From NCBI RefSeq assembly GCF_001700325.1, contig NZ_MATO01000006.1, positions 62,001 through 126,000 of the forward strand: a DNA stretch of 64,000 nt, given 5' to 3'. The DNA is from Caryophanon latum. Its GTDB lineage: Bacteria > Bacillota > Bacilli > Bacillales_A > Planococcaceae. Positions 17,769 through 24,886 of this stretch are shown here, one piece after another; position 1 is the stretch's first letter, and each line of letters opens with the position of its first letter. The position numbers were made by a program, and so were the translations under genes. Below the pieces are notes generated by a model. It made no database searches. It was given only the letters and a program-made list of their open reading frames with translations, and had not been told where the DNA came from.

Positions 17769-17855
17769 ACTAATCGACCTCCTGAGAATATTACAGTCTT
17801 TTTTACACGTTAAGTATAACAGAAAACGCTCATAAAGTATGTTGAAAACGTTGAA

Positions 17856-18575
17856 TTAACTGAAATTTTCTACAATGGCACGACGCAAATCAGGCTGCCA
17901 ATATTTCCACGTATGATTGCCATCGAACTCTTCATAAAACAGATCGAAGTGGCGTTCTTGCATTAATGCGTGCAGCTCTCGGTTTGGCGTTAAAAAGTCA
18001 CGAACTTGCTTGTCGGTCGTTAGCACGCGGTCTTCCTGCTTGCCTGTAATGTGGTAAACAGACAATGCATCGACTTGTGAAAAGTTTTGCACAGCTTCCA
18101 TCACATGGCGATCGACGTACGGTGATTGCATAATGACTTTGCCGAAAATGTGCGGGTATGTAATCGCCGTTAATAACGAAATGGTACCTGCCATCGAGTC
18201 GCCGATAAGTCCACGGCCCATGCCCATTTGCAGCGTCGGGAACTCCTCGTCTAAATAAGGCACAAGCTCATGCGCTAAGAAACGCACGTATGCTTCAAAA
18301 AGGTCGCCAGTTGGGATATACTTTCGTTGACGGTCTTTTGCGTTTTTGTATGGCACACCGACGATAATTAAATTTTCCACTTCAAAATCGTTATGGAGTT
18401 CATCCGCAAGACGAGCGATGCGCCCGAGCTGGAAATAATCGCGCCCATCTGATGCGATGAGTACAGAATATTTTACAAGCGGTGTGAAATTTGGTGGAAT
18501 ATATATAAGCAGTTTTAGCTCTTCTTGTAATGCTTCACTATAAAAATCGATTTCTTTTACCGATCCTTTTTCCAT
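17856..18575 (-). CDS. yjcH: esterase family protein YjcH (alpha/beta hydrolase)
   Basis: This 239-residue protein resembles the esterase D/Fes-type alpha/beta hydrolases. A nucleophile elbow is seen in GLIGDSMAGTIS (GDSMAG), Asp candidates follow, and the C-terminal His lies in FDGNHTWKYWQ. The N-terminal part contains LLIYIPPNFTP and VLIASDGRDYFQLGR, typical of the group. ATG 18575 follows AGGAGGAC. It leads the yjcH-yjcG-yjcF run with an 87-base gap before yjcG. Whether it is a siderophore esterase or a general carboxylesterase cannot be told. Confidence 0.88.
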   Translation of the reverse strand: MEKGSVKEIDFYSEALQEELKLLIYIPPNFTPLVKYSVLIASDGRDYFQLGRIARLADELHNDFEVENLIIVGVPYKNAKDRQRKYIPTGDLFEAYVRFLAHELVPYLDEEFPTLQMGMGRGLIGDSMAGTISLLTAITYPHIFGKVIMQSPYVDRHVMEAVQNFSQVDALSVYHITGKQEDRVLTTDKQVRDFLTPNRELHALMQERHFDLFYEEFDGNHTWKYWQPDLRRAIVENFS

Positions 18576-18703
18576 TAAAAAGTCCTCCTAAAAGTAGTCT
18601 TTTCGATTTTACCATAAAACGCTTACATTCGTTATCGGAATGCTTATTCGTTTGTTGTTGCATCAAAAACGAATTGTTAAATTAAAAGAAATGAGGAATC
18701 TAC

Positions 18704-19258
18704 ATGTATCAAAAACCAACGAGAGTTCATTCAGAAGTAGTGTATAAGGCGACGCGTGATGCGTTGGAGCGCCGCGGTGTCACAATTGAGGATATTGGCG
18801 AAATCGTCTACAAAATGCAAACGCCGTACAACATCGGCTTAACGATGGCGCATTGCTGTGAATCGGTCGAGCGCGTGCTGCATAAGCGTGAAATTCAGCA
18901 TGCGGTCCTTGTCGGCGTCGAGCTAGATGAATTAGCAGAAAAGAACATGCTGTCAGAGCCGCTTCAACAAATTGTCGCATCAGACGAAGGATTATTCGGC
19001 GTCGATGAAACGATTGCGCTCGGTTCGGTATTTACGTACGGCAGCATCGCGGTAACGACGTTCGGTCATTTAGATAAACAAAAAATCGGCATTATCGAAA
19101 AGCTTGATACGAAAATTGGCGATGGTCGCGTCAACACGTTTTTAGATGATTTAGTCGGAAGCATCGCCGCATGTGCAGCATCACGCATCGCTCACCGCAG
19201 CCGCGATTTAGAAGAAGAGGGCGAAACGTTTAAAGCGATTGACCCAGAGGAAGTATAA
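18704..19258 (+). CDS. yutG: phosphatidylglycerophosphatase A family protein (YutG-like)
   Basis: The 184-residue protein aligns with the PgpA-family YutG of Bacillus: GVTIEDIGEIVYKMQTPY, HAVLVGVELDELAEK, DEGLFGVDETIALGSVF and DLVGSIAACAASRIAHR. PgpA enzymes dephosphorylate phosphatidylglycerophosphate, but this cytosolic-looking branch has no obvious membrane helix, so the true substrate is uncertain. ATG 18704 follows GAGGAATC. The next gene starts three bases after its stop, so the two are co-transcribed. Confidence 0.82.
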   Translation: MYQKPTRVHSEVVYKATRDALERRGVTIEDIGEIVYKMQTPYNIGLTMAHCCESVERVLHKREIQHAVLVGVELDELAEKNMLSEPLQQIVASDEGLFGVDETIALGSVFTYGSIAVTTFGHLDKQKIGIIEKLDTKIGDGRVNTFLDDLVGSIAACAASRIAHRSRDLEEEGETFKAIDPEEV

Positions 19259-19261
19259 AGT

Positions 19262-19837
19262 ATGAAGCTACACGATATTCGAACGCTTATTAAAAGTTTA
19301 CCGATTGTGCTAGCAGTTGGTTTGTATTTAGTATTTAAGCCAGACGCAGCAGACACAGCAGATGTGAAAATGGAGTACGCAGTGACGCAAACGGGCAACG
19401 AGCTATATGAAGTGACGTACGGCGAGGTAATCAATGGTGACACGGTAAATGTGATCGTTGATGGGCAGTCGCAACCTGTTCGCCTATTAATGATTGATAC
19501 GCCGAATGCACCGCAACCGTACGCGGAAGAGGCAAAAGAGCGTGTAGAGCAACTGCTTAGCGAGGCGAAGAAAATTCAGCTCCTTCATGACGTCGGGGCG
19601 CAACAAGATGAGGACGGTCGCTTGCTCGCATACGTATTCGTTGACGGGGTGTCGCTGCAGGAGCATTTATTAAAAGAAGGCTATGCGACAGTGCGCGACG
19701 TCACAGTGCCGAACAACACGTTTGAAAAGCAGTTTGAGAGCATTGAAAAACAGGCAAAGCAGGCAAAATTAAATATTTGGTCAATCGATGGCTATGTCGA
19801 CGAGACAGACGGCTTTCAAGAAGATGTGATGAACTAG
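19262..19837 (+). CDS. staphylococcal-nuclease-like protein with altered active site
   Basis: A 191-residue protein with an N-terminal membrane segment or signal (LIKSLPIVLAVGLYLVF) and an SNase/TNase domain. Conserved parts are GDTVNVIVDG, VRLLMIDTP (Arg and Asp-Thr) and DGRLLAYVFVDG (second catalytic Arg). The catalytic Glu of the usual IDTPE motif is Asn here (IDTPN). Nuclease activity is therefore doubtful, and the protein may bind nucleic acid instead. It lies three bases after the YutG-like gene and ends at a good terminator. Confidence 0.85.
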   Translation: MKLHDIRTLIKSLPIVLAVGLYLVFKPDAADTADVKMEYAVTQTGNELYEVTYGEVINGDTVNVIVDGQSQPVRLLMIDTPNAPQPYAEEAKERVEQLLSEAKKIQLLHDVGAQQDEDGRLLAYVFVDGVSLQEHLLKEGYATVRDVTVPNNTFEKQFESIEKQAKQAKLNIWSIDGYVDETDGFQEDVMN

Positions 19838-19846
19838 TTGTATACG

Positions 19847-19886
19847 GTATTTTTGGCAAAGCAATTTGTCAAAAATACTGTTTTTT
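19847..19886 (+). terminator. terminator after the nuclease-like gene
   Basis: GTATTTTTGGCAAA pairs with TTTGTCAAAAATAC (one G-U pair), followed by TGTTTTTT. Confidence 0.85.
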
Positions 19887-19906
19887 CATTGTCGCAAAAA
19901 GACAGT

Positions 19907-19921
19907 TGAGAATGAATTGTA
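19907..19921 (+). promoter_or_regulatory. weak Fur-box-like site ahead of the NEAT gene
   Basis: TGAGAATGAATTGTA matches the left half of the Bacillus Fur box (TGATAATNATTATCA) well and the right half poorly. Its place 50-60 bases before a haem-uptake-type gene makes iron control plausible but unproven. Confidence 0.3.
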
Positions 19922-19972
19922 ACTATGGCATCATTAAGAGAGGAAGAAAATTGAAGAATGAAGGTGACGAAC

Positions 19973-20722
19973 ATGTTGAAAAAAGTAATCGTTTCATGCA
20001 TCGCGTTTCTCGTATGTGTGGCATTTTACTTACCGAATACATCGCACGCCAAGTTAGCAGACGGTGTTTACACGATTGAATATCAAGTAAACGCGTACGG
20101 TAAAGACAGTCCATCTGTCGGGAATGACTATTTCTTAAAGCCAGCAAAGCTAACGGTAAAAGACGGCAAAATGACGGCAGAAATGACTGTGAAAAATGCG
20201 GCGTGGGTTGTGAAGTTAGAACCACCAGGCTACAAGTTAATTAACGAAAACAAAGCAGCAGATCAACGTACATTCCAAATGGACGTAGCCGCTTTAAATA
20301 AAGCGATCGTCGTGCCAATGCGCATTGAAATTCCGAACTTAGAGTATTATCACTCATATAATGTTGATTTCGTGTTTGATGAGGCGAAAGCGAAAAAAAC
20401 AGGTGACGTCGTAGCATCAACGAAGCCAGTAACGACAACACCAGCTGTTTCAACGACGACAGCAGCGACAAGCTCAGCTACAGCTGAAGTGGCAAAGCAG
20501 CTACAAGAGGCGCAAAAAAAGGCAGAAGCAAAGCCAATTGAATCAACATCAACGACGAAGCCAGCAACGACTTCAACGACAGCAAAAACAACAGCGGCAA
20601 CGACGACAACGAAGACGCAAGTGAAAAACCCACAAACGAGCGATGAATTACCGTATGTGGCACTTCTTTTACTCGTAGCATCTGCGTTCGTTATTGTACG
20701 TTTACGTAAACAAACAGCGTAG
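19973..20722 (+). CDS. isdC: NEAT-domain cell-wall haem-binding protein, IsdC-like
   Basis: The 249-residue surface protein has a signal peptide cut near NTSHA and one NEAT domain over about residues 30-145. That domain includes NDYFLKPAKLTVKDGK and the haem-ligand pattern YxxxY in EYYHSYNVDF. A Thr/Ser/Ala-rich wall-spanning region follows, then the sorting signal NPQTS, a hydrophobic segment and a basic tail. NPQT-type signals are sortase B substrates, and a sortase B gene follows. IsdC-type proteins relay haem across the wall. The start was placed at ATG 19973 behind AAGGTGA; an ATG at 19958 in the same frame is less well placed. Confidence 0.9.
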   Translation: MLKKVIVSCIAFLVCVAFYLPNTSHAKLADGVYTIEYQVNAYGKDSPSVGNDYFLKPAKLTVKDGKMTAEMTVKNAAWVVKLEPPGYKLINENKAADQRTFQMDVAALNKAIVVPMRIEIPNLEYYHSYNVDFVFDEAKAKKTGDVVASTKPVTTTPAVSTTTAATSSATAEVAKQLQEAQKKAEAKPIESTSTTKPATTSTTAKTTAATTTTKTQVKNPQTSDELPYVALLLLVASAFVIVRLRKQTA

Positions 20723-20725
20723 TAC

Positions 20726-20765
20726 AATTCACCATTTTGTCGCGGACAAAATGGTGAATTTTTTT
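20726..20765 (+). terminator. terminator between the NEAT gene and srtB
   Basis: The perfect 16-bp stem AATTCACCATTTTGTC/GACAAAATGGTGAATT has a 3-base loop and is followed by seven T residues. It should reduce srtB transcription relative to the surface protein. Confidence 0.93.
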
Positions 20766-20790
20766 CGTTATAATGATAGGAGGGAACGAC

Positions 20791-21540
20791 ATGAAACGAC
20801 AAGTATTGCTATACGGCAGTATGGTTGTATTTGCGGTGAGCTTATATAGCATCGGCTCATATTTATACGGCTATTTTGAAAATGCGCGCGATTTAGCGGA
20901 CATTCAAGATGTGTACGCAGCACCAGTGACGAGTGAGGAAGCCGAACAAGTGGCGCAAACGGAAACGGAAAAGCCGCTGCGCGAAAACATTACGAAGCTG
21001 CAAAACGTCAATGATGATATTGTCGGCTGGTTAGAGCTAGACGGCACGAAGCTTAACAACCCGGTGCTGCAAGCAGAAGACAATGACTATTATTTAGACC
21101 ATAATTATAAAGGTGGCTACAGTCGCGCTGGCAGTATTTTCATGGATTTTCGTAACGATCCCGCAAATTTAGGAAAGCATACGATTATGTATGGACATGT
21201 GATGCGTGACAACTCGATGTTTGGCATGTTATCGAAATACGCTGACGAAGAGTTCGCAAAAGAAAACCGCGTTATTCGCTTTGAAACAATGTATGATGAA
21301 TATGAGCTACACGTATTTGCGGCGTATGAGACGACGACGCGCTTTTACTATTTAGATACAGAATTTGAAGGCAAGGCGTTTGGTGAGTTTATTCAAGAGA
21401 TTAAATCGCGCTCGCGCATCGACACAGGCGTCGACATTTCGGTACACGATCAAATTGTTACGCTGTCGACATGCACGACGACAGATGACGATGATGAGCG
21501 CTTCGTCGTACATGCGAAGCTCATTCAAAAACAACGATAA
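20791..21540 (+). CDS. srtB: class B sortase
   Basis: Sortase B is a membrane-anchored transpeptidase that attaches NPQT-type proteins to peptidoglycan. The 249-residue protein has an N-terminal membrane anchor (LLYGSMVVFAVSLYSIGSYL), the substrate region DIVGWLELDGTKLNNPVLQ, the catalytic His in MYGHVMRD and the catalytic Cys in TLSTCTTT, with an Arg downstream in ERFVVHAK. ATG 20791 follows AGGAGGG; an upstream in-frame ATG at 20773 precedes that site. Its likely substrate is the NEAT protein encoded just before it. No haem permease or IsdG-like gene follows. Confidence 0.95.
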   Translation: MKRQVLLYGSMVVFAVSLYSIGSYLYGYFENARDLADIQDVYAAPVTSEEAEQVAQTETEKPLRENITKLQNVNDDIVGWLELDGTKLNNPVLQAEDNDYYLDHNYKGGYSRAGSIFMDFRNDPANLGKHTIMYGHVMRDNSMFGMLSKYADEEFAKENRVIRFETMYDEYELHVFAAYETTTRFYYLDTEFEGKAFGEFIQEIKSRSRIDTGVDISVHDQIVTLSTCTTTDDDDERFVVHAKLIQKQR

Positions 21541-21554
21541 AGGTGGAGTAGTAG

Positions 21555-22181
21555 ATGGATTTTGCGCAACTAGCGGCAGCACGTCATTCAGCTGTTAATT
21601 TTGAAAAAGATTTTCGCATGACCGAGCAGGACTTTAAACAAATTTTCGAGCTGACGAAGCTTGCACCGAGCGTATATAACTTACAATTAACGAATTATTT
21701 TGTTATAACAGATGAAGAGAAAAAAGAAGCGTTACGCGATTTACATTTTGGTCAGTATAAAATTCATACAGCGAGCGCAGCTGTACTTGTGTTAGGCAAT
21801 CGTCAAAGCGCTACAGTAGAATCAGCTGAAAAAATGTACATGCCGATGAAAATGTTACAGATGATGGATGAATGTGAATATAACGCGACAATAGAGTCGA
21901 TTGCGCAATATGCGAATGGGTTAGACGAGGCGGGGCTTCGTGATGAGCTTGTGCGCAATGCGAGCTTACATGCGATGCTGTTTATGCTAGCGGCGAAGCA
22001 TTACGGCTTTGATACGTGTCCGATGCATGTGCATAACGTACCGCAGCTGCGCGAGCTATTTTCCATTCCAGCGCATTTGGAGCCGATCATGCTCATTACG
22101 ATTGGGAAAAGTGTCGACAAAGAGCGTCCTCGTGGGTACCGTAAGCCTGTAAATGAATTTGTACAATTTAATTCATTTTAA
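21555..22181 (+). CDS. nitroreductase family protein
   Basis: The 208-residue protein has the nitroreductase/FMN fold: an N-terminal ARHSAVNFEKDFRMT block with the conserved Arg region, APSVYNLQLTNYFVIT (the APSxxNxQ motif) and the C-terminal PIMLITIGKSVDKERPRGYRKP. These enzymes use FMN and NAD(P)H to reduce nitro compounds, quinones or flavin; the natural substrate is unknown. The gene begins 14 bases after srtB with an AGGTGGAG site, so it may be read with srtB. Confidence 0.88.
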   Translation: MDFAQLAAARHSAVNFEKDFRMTEQDFKQIFELTKLAPSVYNLQLTNYFVITDEEKKEALRDLHFGQYKIHTASAAVLVLGNRQSATVESAEKMYMPMKMLQMMDECEYNATIESIAQYANGLDEAGLRDELVRNASLHAMLFMLAAKHYGFDTCPMHVHNVPQLRELFSIPAHLEPIMLITIGKSVDKERPRGYRKPVNEFVQFNSF

Positions 22182-22263
22182 TAAAAGGAAAACGCGCGTC
22201 GATGGCGAATATAGTTAAAGTGAGTATATTACTTGCGATTATGTATTCGTGGGAGGAAAACGC

Positions 22264-22788
22264 ATGACAAATTTTACAGTAGATACGGCGCATTCATCGA
22301 TTCAATTTGAAGTGAAGCATATGATGGTTTCAAAAGTAAAAGGTCAGTTTGATTCTTACAAGGCGAACGTCACAGCCGACAATTTAGCGGATTTAACGAC
22401 GGCGACATTCGAGTTTTCGTTTGACGTTGCAACAATTAATACGAAAAATACAGACCGTGACGATCATTTGCGCTCGCCAGACTTTTTCGACGTGGAGCAG
22501 CACCCGACAATCGAGTTTGTTTCGACATCGGTTACAGGAAGCGGCAGCGAGTACAAAGTAACCGGCGATTTAACGATTAAAGGCATTACGAACGAAGTAA
22601 CATTTGACGTAGAATATAACGGCAGCGGCACAAATCCGTGGGGCGTGGAAGTACACGGCTTAGAGGCAGAGACAAAAATTAATCGTGAAAGCTTCGGCTT
22701 AACGTGGAACCAGGCGCTTGAAACAGGTGGCGTGCTCGTCGGTAAAGATATTAAAGTAAAAGTCGAGCTCGAGTTAAACCCAGCGTAG
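22264..22788 (+). CDS. YceI-family lipid-binding-fold protein
   Basis: A 174-residue cytosolic member of the YceI family, a lipocalin-like beta-barrel that binds polyisoprenoid-type lipids in characterised relatives. The signature is complete: FTVDTAHSSIQFEVKHMMVSKVKGQF, DHLRSPDFFDVEQHPTIEF and GDLTIKGITNEVTFDVEY. There is no signal peptide. The start ATG 22264 follows GGGAGGAAAA; an upstream GTG in frame lies within that site. It stands alone behind its own terminator. Confidence 0.92.
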   Translation: MTNFTVDTAHSSIQFEVKHMMVSKVKGQFDSYKANVTADNLADLTTATFEFSFDVATINTKNTDRDDHLRSPDFFDVEQHPTIEFVSTSVTGSGSEYKVTGDLTIKGITNEVTFDVEYNGSGTNPWGVEVHGLEAETKINRESFGLTWNQALETGGVLVGKDIKVKVELELNPA

Positions 22789-22797
22789 TTAAAAAGC

Positions 22798-22843
22798 AAA
22801 AAGCGTTATTAGGAAAGTTCATTTTCCTAATAACGCTTTTTTG
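22798..22843. terminator. bidirectional terminator between yceI and the amidase gene
   Basis: AAAAAGCGTTATTAGGAAA pairs with TTTCCTAATAACGCTTTTT around a short loop, with A and T runs on both sides. Confidence 0.95.
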
Positions 22844-22857
22844 TATTAGTCTGTTTC

Positions 22858-23466
22858 TTAAATCGACGCATGTGCATCGGCAATATCCTCTTTTAGCGCA
22901 AGCCACGCATCTTCATTTTCTACATAATAAAGCGGACAAAGCTTGCCGGTCACGTCGTAATGGCGAATAACGTTGTCAGCAGGTAAATCGGTGACGTGTA
23001 GCAGCCAAGCGGTGAGGCGAACGAGCGCGTCATACGAAGCTTCGGTAAACTGTCCGCTCGCATCAGGGTGCGTCACTTCAATCGAAATTGTATCGCGGTT
23101 GCGCCAATTCGTCGCAACGGACATTTCATGCAGCGGCAATGCTTGAATAATTTCACCTTGCAAGCCGATGATGAAATGCGCGCTCACTTTCGTCGTTGGC
23201 GTGTCGAAGTAATCGCGGTTTTGCTGGGCAGTAGAGCTTGCGTTGCCGACGTAATGAATGACGATATCGTTCACCGCTTGTAGCTCGCGACCTGGACGAC
23301 TCGGATAGCCGGCTGTAATGTATTGCTTTTCGACCCAGCGAGGAGGCTGCTCGTCCTTTAACTGTTCAATTTGTTCATTGCCAAAAAGGAGCTTGCCAAC
23401 AAAAAAGATCGCCGTCAGTAGTAGCAGCAACGTTAAGCCGCGCCGAATTGCTCGTATTCGTTGCAT
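22858..23466 (-). CDS. membrane-anchored N-acetylmuramoyl-L-alanine amidase (Amidase_2)
   Basis: The 202-residue protein has one N-terminal membrane helix (RGLTLLLLLTAIFFVGKLLF) and an Amidase_2 (PGRP-like) domain that cleaves the bond between MurNAc and L-Ala. Zinc-ligand regions are visible: VIHYVGNASS, SIEVTHPDAS and HYDVTGKLCP. The start is at ATG 23466 behind GAAAGGGTG; a longer frame to 23568 lacks a ribosome site. It is preceded on the same strand by a small membrane-anchored protein of unknown role. Confidence 0.9.
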   Translation of the reverse strand: MQRIRAIRRGLTLLLLLTAIFFVGKLLFGNEQIEQLKDEQPPRWVEKQYITAGYPSRPGRELQAVNDIVIHYVGNASSTAQQNRDYFDTPTTKVSAHFIIGLQGEIIQALPLHEMSVATNWRNRDTISIEVTHPDASGQFTEASYDALVRLTAWLLHVTDLPADNVIRHYDVTGKLCPLYYVENEDAWLALKEDIADAHASI

Positions 23467-23576
23467 CGCAATCACCCTTTCGAAGTTATCATTATCGATA
23501 GTGTAACAGCTTTTATGCGAAAAAACGTCCGTCAACAATTGCACGACAAAATCAGACTTAGGCCGCATGACAATGT

Positions 23577-23601
23577 AAAAAGGCTAGCATGAATGCTAAC
23601 C
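23577..23601 (-). terminator. terminator after the 148-residue unknown gene
   Basis: On the minus strand GGTTAGCA, loop TTCA, then TGCTAGCC, followed by five T residues. The 5' arm touches the stop codon. Confidence 0.75.
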
Positions 23602-24047
23602 TATGGCGTATACGTATAATCGATCGCGCGTGCAGCAATCGTTTCAGCGGTCGTGTCAAACGGTGATGCAAACGTAGCGTGCATAACAGTTGCATCGTTC
23701 ATTTGCCACGAGATTGTCACGTGACGAAGTGTAATTTCCTCAATACTTCGCAACGCTTTTTCTGTGTCAGCAAGCAATGTTTGCTCATCCGTTACGTTCG
23801 CAATAAGCAGCAGCTCGGCGTCGAAGCGATCATCTACTGGCAGCACCGCAATATCGAAAATTGCGTTCTCACCAAACGTAGTCGCAAGCTGCTCGTATAG
23901 CGCAACCATCGTTTCAGAGCCTGGAATGTCCGCATTAATGTCGGTCGCCTGTAAGTTCGGTTCGTCTTGAATGAGTATGTTGCCGAGTATGCCAAACGCT
24001 GTAATGAGCAGCAGTAAAAATAAATAAATTTTCAATGGTTTTCGCAT
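23601..24047 (-). CDS. membrane-anchored or exported protein of unknown function
   Basis: I do not recognise this 148-residue protein. It has an N-terminal hydrophobic segment (KIYLFLLLLITAFGILGNIL), which may be an uncleaved anchor or signal, and a mostly acidic mixed alpha/beta remainder containing ENAIFDIAVLPVDDRFDAELLLIANV. There is no lipobox and no catalytic motif that I can see. ATG 24047 follows AAAGGACG. A terminator separates it from the downstream amidase gene, and it lies 45 bases after the GntR gene. Confidence 0.75.
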   Translation of the reverse strand: MRKPLKIYLFLLLLITAFGILGNILIQDEPNLQATDINADIPGSETMVALYEQLATTFGENAIFDIAVLPVDDRFDAELLLIANVTDEQTLLADTEKALRSIEEITLRHVTISWQMNDATVMHATFASPFDTTAETIAARAIDYTYTP

Positions 24048-24091
24048 CGCAAACGTCCTTTCTTCTCCATTATTATAAAGAACGCATGATG

Positions 24092-24712
24092 CTATGACAA
24101 CGGAGACGGTACTTTACACCATTCGCTTGCGATGCACTGCACATAAATTTTCGCTTGCTGAAGCTGCTGTTGGTGAAGCAAAGTAGAAAGCTGAGTTAGC
24201 TGTTGCACCTCTTTAAACGGTTGCGACACTTGACCGAGGCGAAAGCGCAGCATGAGCATGCGAATAAACGGTTTATGCCACTGGTCGAATGAGCGCGTGT
24301 ACACGATGTTGTTGCTGCTCGTAATGATTAAGCGATAAATGTTTGCGAGCTGCTGCACGTAGTCAAAATATGTGCTGCGGTCGCTTAGCTGCTTTAGCTT
24401 TGCCGTTTCGCATAAAAGGCTGTTGACATCGACACGCTCAGTTGCGATGGCAAGCTCAATTAAATGTAAAATGTATGTATACATTTGCGCGCATTCGTCC
24501 TCACTATAGCCGATGACGAGCTTACTTTGATGCGCATTGTTTGATAAAAAGCCTTGCTGTTGAAGACGCTCCATCGCCCGCCGAATCGGGTTGCGGCTCG
24601 TTTGTAGCTCCTTGCTTAGCGCGTAATCTGAAATGACGTCATCTGGCAAGTAGTCGCCGCGTAAAAAGCGTTGCTCAAGCAATGTGTAAATGTCGTCATA
24701 CAATCGTGTCAA
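24092..24712 (-). CDS. GntR-family transcriptional regulator
   Basis: The 206-residue protein has an N-terminal winged helix of GntR type: YLPDDVISDYALSKELQTSRNPIRRAMERLQQQGFL. A helical C-terminal region of the FadR/FCD size follows, without the clear metal-binding His pattern of FCD. It is divergent from the aldehyde dehydrogenase gene (about 175 bases between starts), its most likely target. ATG 24712 follows AAAGGGGGG. The ligand is unknown. Confidence 0.85.
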   Translation of the reverse strand: MTRLYDDIYTLLEQRFLRGDYLPDDVISDYALSKELQTSRNPIRRAMERLQQQGFLSNNAHQSKLVIGYSEDECAQMYTYILHLIELAIATERVDVNSLLCETAKLKQLSDRSTYFDYVQQLANIYRLIITSSNNIVYTRSFDQWHKPFIRMLMLRFRLGQVSQPFKEVQQLTQLSTLLHQQQLQQAKIYVQCIASEWCKVPSPLS

Positions 24713-24886
24713 CCCCCCTTTTTAAATAAGCATATCGCGTTTTTTACAGCGTGTGCAGAACAATACAATCGTTTTACATACATTTAAAAAACTTTACAAT
24801 TCGTCATGAGCGAGCGATCTTTTTGCAAATGGTACGTAAATTCGGTCATAATGAACGTAACACATAATGAATTGGGGGCTTTTCAT

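Noticed and set aside
20350-20802. 150-codon minus-strand frame rich in Val and Ala
   Set aside because: It is the antisense of the Thr/Ser/Ala-rich spacer in the NEAT protein, whose low complexity keeps the reverse frame open.
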